Shown piece after piece: positions 1 through 9,170 of a stretch of DNA of 18,921 bases (the stretch's first letter is position 1; every line of letters starts with the position of its first letter). The stretch is from Rodentolepis nana. Its lineage: Eukaryota; Platyhelminthes; Cestoda; Cyclophyllidea; Hymenolepididae. Below the pieces are notes generated by a model, which made no database searches, had not been told where the DNA came from, and saw nothing but the letters and a program-made list of their open reading frames with translations. The stretch covers positions 1-18,921 of the forward strand of contig UZAE01000739.1 in the NCBI GenBank assembly GCA_900617975.1, read 5' to 3'. The translations under genes were made by a program, and so were the position numbers.

Positions 1-363
1 TAAGCTAGTCCTGATGATGTGTTTAAGTAAGTGAGAGAAATTTCACAGAAATGGCCAAGACAAATTTCGAAGAAATGAATATTCGATTTGTTCAGGCAAT
101 TTGATCATTCAAGCAATGCGCAATTGATACAATTAGTGGTTATGTGTCTAATGAAGCGGTTTAGGAAAGATCTTCGCACTTGACACCATTTGAGCACTAA
201 AAATAACGTTCTGATATGTGACATTTCAGGCATTTCTGTCTGCCAGTGACTAGATAAGCTTAATCCCATAATCACATTTTGTGAAACACTTTCCATCTTT
301 CCAGTTCTCTTATCCCACAGCATATTGCCTCGCTGTTCTCTGTTTTCAGATGCTCTTTCACCT
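1..363 (-). other. Probable 3' untranslated or flanking sequence
   Basis: This lies downstream of the candidate stop codon on the minus strand. The codons from 386 to 105 are open in a different frame from the one the upstream exon requires. I see no poly(A) signal and no repeat, and the gene may continue past the window edge. Confidence 0.3.
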
Positions 364-386
364 TTAAAATTCATTATCGTCTTGTG
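364..386 (-). CDS. Candidate terminal coding segment with stop codon
   Basis: One of the better acceptors in the window lies here on the minus strand: a pyrimidine-rich tract (TTCGTTTGTTATTTGTTTACTCAACAG) ending at 387. Joined to exon F in its required phase 1, the exon reads Thr-Gln-Asp-Asp-Asn-Glu-Phe and then TAA at 366-364. The protein would end 16 residues after the FPPPP core, on an acidic tail. The intron would be 1121 nt. The rest of the exon (1-363) would be 3' untranslated; no AATAAA or ATTAAA is seen there on the minus strand, so the poly(A) site would be beyond the left edge. Entered in phase 0 instead, the same exon is open for about 94 codons to 105, so the frame depends on there being no missed exon. 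Confidence 0.45.
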
Positions 387-1507
387 CTGTTGAGTAAACA
401 AATAACAAACGAAGATTGGCGTCGTCTGTCTCGTGATATATCCCATAATTTAGGAAAAAGGTTATTAAATCTCGCGCATTAATAAAGTGTTTGACAGGCA
501 TTCTTTAAAAAATCCCCATTATTTATTTTGCCTTACCCCAACATACTTGAGACCTAAAACATGAGATTGAAGTTCGTGCAACTTAGTGGTCGCGTAGAAA
601 ACCTATCTTCCTCACGAGTCAAGTGATCACCTACCACATCATACCCCATTTCAAAATTTACACATCTTAGGCCTGTTTTTTCCAATGTCACGTGGAGATG
701 GAAAATCACCTCACCTAACACAAATAGGTATCTATCTTGCACAGAAACAAGCAATACGACGAAGAAAAACGCTTAATTTTAAAGTAGCATATTCCTTTAA
801 AGAGTAAAAACTGTAATTAATATTCAGCGAGCGGACTAGTTAAAGCATGCAGTTATTACTTAAATATACGGGAAATGGAGGTGAAGTAGTGACGATGTTC
901 AGGGTGAAATGGAGAGGACGGGGGGTGAATGTGATTAATATGCCTAGTTAATTGCGCGATTGTTTAGGAGATGGAAGTAAATTGATACATACTCAGACAA
1001 ACACTGGGATTGAGTAATCAGTCAGATGAAAACGAATTCAGTATTTCACAATCTCAAAAATCCTATTGTGACGGCGGAGGAAGAGGTTCAATAAAGCCTA
1101 AAAGATAAAAAGAACATAATAGTAATATGTTGCAAGACTCATTTAGTCTCGGATTTGTGAGAAATGCCGATAATCAAACACAGCAAACTGAAGCCTCTAC
1201 AACCCTCCTACCTGCCGTATTTCACCGATAGTGACCGAAATTAGCTTCTTGGGTTAGAAGAAATATGTATAAATGAAAATAGCTAACACACAATATTAAA
1301 CTGGGTTAAAAGCGGCGTGTGTGGGTAAGAGCCTATTGTGCCAGTTATTGTTATCTAATACATATGTTTCGACTTACCAGAAGGTCGAAAGAAACTTTGT
1401 CTTTTGCTCACCTTCAGAATAACCCAATATAGACATTTTCTATAAAATCGCGCTACTTAATATATTCTAAATAGATGTGATTTTTTCAAATTTGCGAACT
1501 GACTTAC
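387..1507 (-). other. Intron between exon F and the terminal segment
   Basis: AT-rich sequence from the GTAAGT donor at 1507 to the acceptor at 387. No coding block is convincing. A 34-nt stretch at 1378-1411 lies between a weak acceptor (TTCTGAAG) and a strong donor (CTG|GTAAGT), and could be an alternative mini-exon; I do not call it. Confidence 0.45.
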
Positions 1508-1879
1508 TTGTGCTTTCAATATCATCAAAGGCAGCAGGAGGAGGCGGGAAGTCTCGATTATTTTGTTGAAGAAGGTAATTTAAATTCTGTTGGCTTAGAT
1601 GTTGATGACTGTACTGCTGGTTCTGTTGGGCTGGTGGATAGCCATATCCATATCCCATTGCTGGGATATTTGATTGGGGCTGGTTGGATTGCTGGAGTTG
1701 CTGCTGGCCGTAATATGTTCTCTGGTTTTTCACGGCTCGAACACTTGAATTGCCATGGGTAATGCCGCCACCACAACCGTTGCTAACAATCTGACGCTGT
1801 GGAAGACGGCTTGATGCATTAGGGGCGTTCTGATTTGGGATCAAAGTCCGATGGGTCAGTGCGGAATGATTTCGCACAC
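1508..1879 (-). CDS. Coding exon F: Gln/Tyr-rich segment ending in FPPPP motif
   Basis: This exon of 372 nt has acceptor TAAAAACTAG (a weak pyrimidine tract) and a perfect donor ACAA|GTAAGT, phase 1 at both ends. The junction with exon E makes a Gly codon. It encodes 123 full codons (model residues 522-644). It is rich in Asn, Gln and Tyr, with a GYGYGY patch at about 596-601 and repeated QQ pairs. Close to the end is DFPPPPAAFDD, with the core FPPPP at residues 631-635 flanked by acidic residues on both sides. That is the consensus ligand of Ena/VASP EVH1 domains. The motif is seen directly; binding is inferred from the known ligand class. Confidence 0.85.
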
Positions 1880-2295
1880 CTAGTTTTTATCAAAAGATGG
1901 TCTTAAATAGGCTTTAAAACTGTTCATCAGACAAATAGACATTCTTTATTCGAAGTAAACATTGCTAATACATAGGAAGACAGCAGGTCTAAATACAGGG
2001 TTTAGAAACATAAATAGTAAAACGCGTGAAAAGAACAGAAAAAATAAGCAGATTCGTAAAATAAATCTTTGTAACGAGTGCCTTACACGGATTCTGAAAA
2101 CCCTTAATTTGTGGTGACGCCCCATATACTAATTGGGTCTGTCATTCTCTATGAGAGTTCAGTAATAGAAAACGTCCAAACCCGACCTCCAAGAAGAGGT
2201 GAGGTGTGGTGCAACCTCTCTCGCCATAAGAGTAGTGACGTTGATATTTTTCGGAAAATAGGTACTTAAATGGAATTCAGTAGGTGGCAACTCAC
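1880..2295 (-). other. Intron between exons E and F (416 nt)
   Basis: The boundaries are the GTGAGT donor at 2295-2290 and the TAG acceptor ending at 1880. The frame stays open into the intron beyond the donor, to about 2159, so intron retention would add roughly 45 codons before a stop. No repeat or RNA is seen. Confidence 0.75.
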
Positions 2296-2755
2296 CAGAA
2301 GTCGAGGCATATTGCTGATTTCTTCGAGCAGCGGCTTCAACAGCTAATTGAGCCGCAGTTCCCACCGAGGTTGAATTAGGGGTCCCATTCTGGGAACTTT
2401 GCTGATGTTGGAACGATCGTGGGTCAGCATATACGCGCTGGGGGTGTTGTTGAATCCCTCTGGGTGTTGTGTAATGTCCATTAGAAGATAATGACAGCTG
2501 GTGTTGTCGAGACTGAGGTTGTTGTAATCCTGACTCACAGTTATCAATCTGTTGTTGTTGTTGTTGAAGATAATCAGATGACGGAAAGAAATTTTGTTGC
2601 GGTTGTTGACTAGCTGTTTGTTGGAGATGTTGGAGCTGAGCGGGAGGTTGCTGTTGTGATAGGCTTGGAAGTTCTCGGCATACACTGCTAGATCTGCGTG
2701 GTGGACGTATCACCTGACCGGCTGGCTCGTTCGTATTTGACAACTGACTGCGCAG
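2296..2755 (-). CDS. Coding exon E: glutamine-rich segment with Gln6 run
   Basis: This exon of 460 nt is the longest in the window. The acceptor is ATTCTTATTCACCACTTCAG, the donor is TCTG|GTGAGT, and it enters in phase 0 and leaves in phase 1. It encodes 153 full codons (model residues 368-520). Near the start is PPRRSSSV (residues 386-393), a basophilic-kinase/14-3-3-like site by pattern. A long Gln-rich region follows, with six consecutive Gln at 431-436 encoded by five CAA and one CAG. The end is Ala/Ser-rich with a possible short helix (AAQLAVEAAARRN). Mixed Gln runs of this kind occur in transcription cofactors, RNA-granule proteins and scaffold tails, so they do not identify the family. 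Confidence 0.85.
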
Positions 2756-3683
2756 CTGAAGTGGTGAATAAGAATTGCATATCACAAGTTTTAACCAATT
2801 ACCACGTTTGAAAACAATAGTACTTGGAATAAATTAAATGAATGGCTGCTCTAAGTAGCACAAAAGTCAGAGTAATTAAGACTCAACATACCAGAATAAT
2901 ACTAGATTCAATGCTCATTCAAGAAACCCTTTCTTCCGATCGAAGAAATAAAGAAAATTCGAAACCCAACTTCTTAACCTCTTCCCCCACATCGCTCCAC
3001 ATTGAAACCGATTGTCCTAATAGTACAGATCTATTAATAAAGGGACATAATATTTTTATTTGCCATTTTGACATGGTTTGCATTATGGAAAAGATGCAAC
3101 GAAGTCCAATTTCCAATCTTATGATTACGCCCAAAGGATATTGCTAGACTACCCCTGACGCAGACTCAGAAGGACGAAAGATGATAATACAATTACTTTT
3201 ACGACACTCACAACTCAACGAATATCTTATATAAAGTGTTATTCACCTTCGCATTGTGAGTATTTTAGTAGAAATATCTATGAACCTGCCAAGGGGGCGG
3301 TGTGCACCAGTGCACTGATAAGGAAAATTGGTGGTACTGAGAATACAACAGGGGAGGTCATTGCGACCAACTGCGCATAAACAATTGTAGGAACTATAGG
3401 GGTGATAGTTATGCTTGTCTGTTATATCTCTTGCTCATGGTATCACAAGCCATTGGCCTTTTTTACGGTTACTTTTAGAATCGGCACATTTCATTCTATA
3501 GCGCATAAGTCCCTCGCTTGATACTTTCATCACAGCAAAAAAAAAGAAATGCAACTAGATTTTCCTGTAATAAGCGTAGTAAAGTATCGGCAAGTCAATA
3601 AAACGTAAATCTCATTTGAACAGAGAGCAAGTTTATTATCAAGAAATAAAGTGAATTTCATGTAGTAGACAACCAATACTTAC
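2756..3683 (-). other. Intron between exons D and E (928 nt)
   Basis: The donor is GTAAGT at 3683 and the acceptor TTCAG ends at 2756. A plus-strand open stretch at 2842-3147 (101 codons) has no motif, no clear start context and no splice partners, so I read it as chance. At 3300-3315 the palindrome GTGCAC occurs twice, separated by two bases. Confidence 0.75.
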
Positions 3684-4039
3684 AGGGCATCGCCTATTTG
3701 GACCCGGAGTCATTGGTGTTTGTCTGGGACCATACCCATATCCACTACGACCTTCCATATCCACAGAGCCATTATTTGAGGCGGCAGCGGTAGCAGACGC
3801 TGAGGCTGTATTCAGCTGGAACATTGAGCCCCTCATCAAGTTGATGCCTGCAGTTCGTGTTAGCGTTTGTGACTGCTGTTGGAATTGGGGCAAACGCCTT
3901 CTACGGAAAGTAGAGGTGTTTCCGATACCACCCAAATCTAAACCCTCCACACCGAGAGGATCAATTGATGATGAGCTTGTTGGTGGTTGGGGAGAATCTG
4001 TACGATGACCGGAGAAGATGGCATCAATTCGTGAACGAG
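3684..4039 (-). CDS. Coding exon D: Arg-cluster and Ser/Ala/Gly-rich segment
   Basis: This exon of 356 nt has a strong acceptor (CATCTTTTTCTTATACAG) and a consensus donor CCCT|GTAAGT. It enters in phase 1 (completing an Ala codon) and leaves in phase 0. It encodes 118 full codons (model residues 250-367). After RSRIDAIFSG come a Pro/Ser stretch and a Gly/Leu-rich stretch. Then comes FRRRRLPQ (four Arg at 293-296), a Gln-rich patch, an Ala/Ser run and a Gly-Tyr segment (SGYGYGPRQ). The Arg cluster could be a nuclear localisation signal, a membrane-phosphoinositide contact or an SH3 ligand; the sequence does not decide. Exon D alone is not a multiple of three, but D plus E together are (816 nt). 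Confidence 0.85.
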
Positions 4040-4661
4040 CTGTATAAGAAAAAGATGAGGAGCCGTAGTCAATCTTTCAAGTGTAGCATATCAATCAGAG
4101 AACTCATTCTACATTTAAAGTATAGATAAGTAGAACTTTGAATTACTCGATACTCTGCAATTATGGAACAATGAAATGAATAATGGGCTATTGAGAATAG
4201 TAAGGGATCATCAAGCATTAGAGAGAAAAACTTAAAAGCATTGAAATAGTTTTCTCTATAAATGTAACGATAAAATTAAAACTCTAAGCTTGGATCAAAT
4301 GTGAATGTTTTGGCAATGAAACAGGTCTATTAAGTAGGCTATGGAACCTCAAACGAGGTTAGGTTCGGTTCAAAGGTTAAAAGAACCCCTCACATAATCT
4401 CAGGTAAAGTATAACGATCTCGATCTCTCGATAAGTCTATAAATTATGAAAATATCAGCCAAACATGGTAAAGTACTTGTCTAGAATATCTTATAGACAG
4501 CTCGTCACTAGAATGTAGAAAATCTACTAAAGTCCGCTATTTTCTAAATCATATCACTCCCATTTGATGTTCAAACAAAATGATTTAACTACCATCTCAT
4601 ACCTTTACTTATCATATCTGAAAAAGATAAATAGCCATGTGTCTTTTAAATAATAAATTAC
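4040..4661 (-). other. Intron between exons C and D (622 nt)
   Basis: The donor is GGTAATT at 4661 and the pyrimidine-rich acceptor ends in ACAG at 4040. It is plain AT-rich sequence with a short GGTT-rich patch around 4360-4375, and nothing else I can name. Confidence 0.75.
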
Positions 4662-4940
4662 CTTCAGCGTAACTAGATGAAGGTGAATTTGGAGTAGAAG
4701 ACTCTGGAGGCGGTGAAGTGGTTGCTTGATCTGCAATTACAGGAGTCATATAGGAGGTATGAGGGGGACTCAAACCCAAACCTTCTCCGGCACCTTCACA
4801 TGGCGCTTGTTGTGCTTGCGACGAAAGTGGATTTGTCGAAGCAAGACCAGGTGGACGACCACTGATCGATAGACTTCGAAGAAGGGACGCCATCCCACCT
4901 TTGGAGATAGTTGCAGTGGGCTGAGAGAATTTTCTACCAT
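4662..4940 (-). CDS. Coding exon C: Ser/Pro-rich segment
   Basis: This exon of 279 nt has a clear acceptor (TTCTTTCTTCTTATAG) and donor GAAG|GTAATT, again phase 1 at both ends. Its first two bases complete an Asp codon begun by exon B. It encodes 92 full codons (model residues 157-248). It opens with a basic GRKFSQP stretch, followed by a short amphipathic piece (ASLLRSLSISGRPP). A Gln/Gly/Glu region and a Ser/Pro/Thr-rich end with several SP and TP sites follow, which are potential proline-directed kinase sites. I recognise no domain. The basic and hydrophobic ASLLRSLSI piece is the only part that looks able to form a helix, and could be a partner-binding motif. Confidence 0.85.
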
Positions 4941-5548
4941 CTATAAGAAGAAAGAACATAGACATGATTAGCTACTTATTTTAGAATTTCAGTAGGCATG
5001 ATCCTTTGAAGAAAATATAGGAATGAAAAACATTCGAGCTACACTACTCAGTAAAATAATTTAGTAGTTAGTATTCTATACTGGAATAAGCGTGAGGAAA
5101 CTCTGAACACGTTACTCTGGAAAACATCAATGCTATGCAACTAAATAGATTGTTTCAATTCTCTGAATTACAAACAGGAGTAAATGGATGGATTTTAGAC
5201 CAAGGTAATCAGATTACAGCCTACTTTAGAACTATATGAACACAAAGCCATCAAAGAACAAATAAGATAAAGAGCACCCACCCCGGACAAAGTCATGAGT
5301 CATTGATGTGTGTGAAAAATGAGAATAAGTGACTGTGCAACCGCATACTCACTACTTCAACTCAGCTGGAAAATCAGAGTTTTACTGATTAAATGGTACT
5401 AACTTTTCATGAAACTACTAGTGTTTCTGGTCGTTTCGATCTGAAGTTGTGATTAAAAAAAAAACTTGATAAACTGTTCCTATTTGTTAGGGAGATACTC
5501 TTACGAAGCTTAGCATATAAGAGTACATAGAGCCAAATGCATGCATAA

Positions 5549-5640
5549 TCGATGATAGCACAGAGGTTAACGTGCACGCCTGCAGAGCTGGAGGTAACAG
5601 ATTCGAGGCCCACCGTTGCACATCCGGCGGGGAAGTGGCC
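5549..5640 (+). repeat. Degenerate tRNA-derived element, SINE-like
   Basis: A GC-rich patch in AT-rich intron carries both internal RNA polymerase III boxes at tRNA spacing. The A-box match is TAGCACAGAGG at 5556-5566 and the B-box match is GATTCGAGGCC at 5600-5610. The D stem is intact: GCAC (5558-5561) pairs with GTGC (5572-5575) around a loop containing GG. The T stem and acceptor stem do not pair well, so it is not a working tRNA. The similarity fades after GTTGCACATCC near 5624, and a non-tRNA body may follow to about 5655. I read it as the tRNA head of a SINE or an old tRNA retrocopy, lying antisense to the host gene. No target-site duplication or poly(A) tail was found. Confidence 0.55.
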
Positions 5641-7069
5641 AATCGCAATGGCCAAACTTAGCTAATTAATGAATGGTAGAGTTTGAGTTCCTCACCAGAG
5701 AGGCTTCCTTACTCAATATGGTTACTGAAAAATAACGTCCTAAATGAGCAAGAAATTTATTTACCACTCTACTTTCTATAAGATATAAACTAAGTGAATA
5801 CTTGAGGCTCCCATAGTTTATTTTAGTAAAGAATACTATGCAAGAAAAGTAGGTAGAAACAACTCCAATAGCAAGTACTAATAAGATTTCTAGAAGACAG
5901 CAAATGTCTATGGCAAGCTGAAGGTTCCCATTTCCGAACCAAAAAATAGTGGAGGTTTTTATAATTTTCTTTAAAGATCTCAAGGTATTTATTTTTCCTT
6001 CATAACTAACTTACGTTCTTATACGTTGATATCGATTGGGATTTGACAAGGACAAACTCAAGCTCAGTAGCATTAAAGCGCTATGAAATCAACTCTACTA
6101 TTATAATCTATACGTGAAGTTTTTTTCCAATTCGCTATAATACATCCTAACCCAAAAGACAAAACAACATAACAAGAAAACGCAATTTTTAATGCTTTAA
6201 GGGACCGGGAAATAAATATAAAGAGTGCCGTAGTTAAATGGAACCAAAGATGGCGCTTAAGGAATGGAAAATGCATATGAAAACGAAAAACAGGCGAAAA
6301 TTTTTCCACACATAAGTAAGTGGACTAGCAGAGGGAGGCTTAGAGATTTGAATGATGGCCAATACACCAGACCTATTCATCCTGTCCCTTATCCCACCAA
6401 TCTCCCCTTCGTCTCTCCACGTCATCGGTAGTTTGACTAGTTCGCTGAAAGATGGCAAAGGGGGGAGGGGCGAATGACTAAGACAGGAATGACAATTTTA
6501 TGCCCTCTAACAGTAGCATGTTCTAATCTGTGGCGATTCCTCTAACAACCAAACTCCCATCCGTATAATAAAAACTCCAACTCGTGTAAAGGACTAGAGC
6601 AAGGTCGAAGAATTTGAGGTCAACTCAATAAGACAAAAGATAGAATTTAGAGGAACTATATCTACCAGATGGATATATACTCACAAGTAGACGTCGAATA
6701 CCAATTAATTGAGCTACATAGTTCATATCTTTTCATATATCAGAATTAACTATTTAAAAATCAGCATTAAAGTAACCAAATCCCCAATGTGGGACCGTAA
6801 AGTAAACTTACTTTCCGATAAGGTAAGATTGAAACCCCCTCTAATGTCAAGTGAATTTCAACTTATCTACTCAAAAAGGTGCTAGTGACACAATGAACAA
6901 GCGTGCTCAAGTCAGGAAGTATTTTCTCTCAGACGACTCTTGAGAGCTACCAATACCTTACGAACACAATTGCCAAACATGTACAGGGAGGCGGTGGATA
7001 AATTATGGGATGCCAAGAAAGCTAATCGATAACAAAATCGGTATTAAACTGTGTGACACTCGGTTGCCA

Positions 7070-7210
7070 ATGCCGGAAGGACCGGAAATTGCAAGATTTA
7101 GTAGTCTGAAGCATTTTATAAATTACGCAATCTTTCCGCCAACACTGATAGGCTGCCAAATTTTCGAGTGGAACAAATATTACCTATTTTGCAAATTAAT
7201 TGAACAGTAA
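7070..7210 (+). CDS. Possible N-terminal fragment of an Fpg/Nei DNA glycosylase
   Basis: This 46-codon plus-strand frame starts MPEGPEI at the ATG at 7070, the signature N-terminus of Fpg/Nei (NEIL) base-excision glycosylases. In that family Pro2 is the catalytic nucleophile and Glu3 assists catalysis. A helix-like FSSLKHFINYA follows, then LIGCQIF and NKYYLFCKL, resembling the family's strand leading to the conserved Lys of the GKYLL-type turn. About 15-20 residues normally lying between the helix and that strand are missing. The frame ends at TAA 7208-7210. No later family motif (HLGMSG-type, zinc finger) was found downstream. An ATG at 7010 is in frame, but starting there would bury the catalytic Pro. 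It lies inside an intron, antisense to the host gene. It could be a decayed copy, a first exon, or chance. Confidence 0.3.
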   Translation: MPEGPEIARFSSLKHFINYAIFPPTLIGCQIFEWNKYYLFCKLIEQ

Positions 7211-8959
7211 TCAGTTTCAGGCTATTATATGAACGTAAGTAAAACCAATTTACTTCTTGACAATTTCTTTTAATTATGGTTTCCAAGATTGATAAAATGC
7301 TTAAAATTGCGTAATACGGCGGGATTTTGAATAAAAAAAGAGAAATTCACAGCGAAAAAAAACAATGAGCCACTTACGACGCACATTGGTAATATACGAT
7401 TATGCGCATAAAGGATATCTGTACGCATTTAACAAGATTACTTTAAATTTCAGAACAAAACGTATATCTAGTCATCGCGAGGGGAACTTCGTAGATTAAC
7501 AAACTCAATTATAACCAAACTTAAGATAATGTCTATTTCTGCGTTTGTCAGCTCCGTGGTGTACTTTTATAATTACGATCACTGACTTTTGGAGAAGAAA
7601 AAAATCTCCTACTTAGCTACACATTGAAAAAAGGTAGAATTGTTCAGGAAAAGCAATTAGACAAGCCTGCGTCCTGATAGTCGAGCCGATTGGATACACA
7701 AAAGTAACCAAAGAATAGATTTAAAATGACACTGATGGCCATATACAATGAGCTCATTACAAGAGAAAAGATGTAAATGTGAAAGTATGTCATGACCATC
7801 GCTGAGATGCCACGAGAGTTTAGATGCTAAAAATCCCTTCAGAAAGCATAAATACTCCGAAAAATATCCACGCAAATTGACATTCTATTATAACATTTCA
7901 AGAGAATTTGAGGACAACTTAAGAGCAGAACGACGAATTCGACTTATTGATCTTCTTGAAGAAAATACAAGGCAAACACAATACAAAGAATTCATATTTC
8001 GACTAAAATTGATGTAATAAAATCGTTCCCCATGCAAAAATTAAAACAATGGAGCAAAAATAAAGTTGCTTATGAGACCGGCTGAAAGTAAAAAAATGAA
8101 GAGCACTCAAAAAAACAAAGAAATTCCTGCTAATTACTGAGCTCAAACAAACTCTTGCCAAGATTATTTTTAATAATATTAAATCGAAGACAAAACTCAC
8201 CTTTGATCAGTAAAAGTAATATCAATTAATACGACTGGAAATTTAGTAATATAAAGTTGTAAAAGTTGACCACTATTGATTGCAGAGCTCAGAATAAATG
8301 GGAATTTCGTAAGTGACGCAGCCTACCTAGCCAGTCATGACCTGAAATAACGTTTTGACTGACACTCCTCCTGCTGGTGTCATGTTTATATGACCCTCTC
8401 TTTGACATTGTGTACCCGCAAGCCACCCCTATAAGTACAAGTTCCGTGAAATTAAAACTTGATAATTAAAACTACTTCCATCCTACGGAGACGTCTCTTC
8501 ATTTACTTTTGGCTTTAATTATGCTTAGAGCCAGAAATCTACCATAATAGGAAGGAAAGAATTAAAATCCCCCTACTTTGTGGATGTCAAGAACGAAAAG
8601 TTGCATGAGAAATACAGATAGGGCTTTATGGCAGTGACCAAGGGGGTTGGGTGCTTCAAAACTCAGTTCTCAGTCCTATTCAAATTCGATGTAATAGAAC
8701 GACTATTCCTAGGCCGCATTCACTACCAATTACGCTACATTTCTCACATTTCCCGGTCTGGTCAGGTCACAAAAACTAAAGGATCAAAGTGCTATTGAAA
8801 ATGGTTGATAGCTCCCACCTCATATTGCTCGAGAATCTCAAGCGACCTTAGTGTACTTTGTAGTTATTGATTTATAAATAACTAACTCACTCGACCTGAT
8901 GAAAAGTACATTATACGGTAAGCACGTTAACAAATTCTTAATTTCCACTGGCATCTTAC

Positions 8960-9170
8960 AGAGAAGTGTGGGAAGGGCGTCCCTTATTAAAAGCATTGGA
9001 TACAAAGACAATATCGATAAATGCTTCAGCAAGACTCGCGGTTTCACCCACAGTTTCGCTTAAGCATGCGACTGCTAAAACACGCAGTGTAGATATAAAC
9101 AGATACGCAAATAGAGAAGGAGCCGTGGACACAGATGAAAGTGGCGTTAGAGCGAGTTGTAGCTGATACC
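8960..9170 (-). other. GC-richer block open in several frames
   Basis: About 210 bases are open in two minus-strand frames and one plus-strand frame and are less AT-rich than the surroundings. On the minus strand a fair acceptor (GTTTACTGGTATCAG) precedes the block at about 9170, and a donor-like CTCT|GTAAGA follows near 8960. The minus-strand translation is hydrophobic, rich in Leu, Ala, Ser and Val. The acceptor phase does not fit the flanking exons of the host gene: in phase 1 a TGA appears within the block. It may be a relic of a mobile element or of another gene. I recognise no family. Confidence 0.25.

Noticed and set aside
1378..1411. 34-nt mini-exon with a CTG|GTAAGT donor between exon F and the terminal segment.
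   Set aside because: The acceptor is weak, and joining it to the next acceptor gives a quick stop after a few basic residues. It remains possible as an alternative exon.
1558..1776. Open frames overlapping exon F on both strands.
   Set aside because: They are shadows of the real coding frame, which is fixed by splice phase.
2548..2572. Gln run as an unstable CAG repeat.
   Set aside because: It is mostly CAA with a single CAG and only six codons long, so it is an ordinary short Gln tract.
2842..3147. 101-codon plus-strand open frame in the intron between exons D and E.
   Set aside because: No motif, no start context, no splice partners, and an overlapping open frame on the other strand; most likely chance.
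3684..4039. RRRRLPQ in exon D as evidence for a Cav2-type calcium channel or RIM-like protein.
   Set aside because: The shared piece is too short, the RxLPxxP spacing of RIM-binding-protein ligands is not met, and nothing else in the protein fits.
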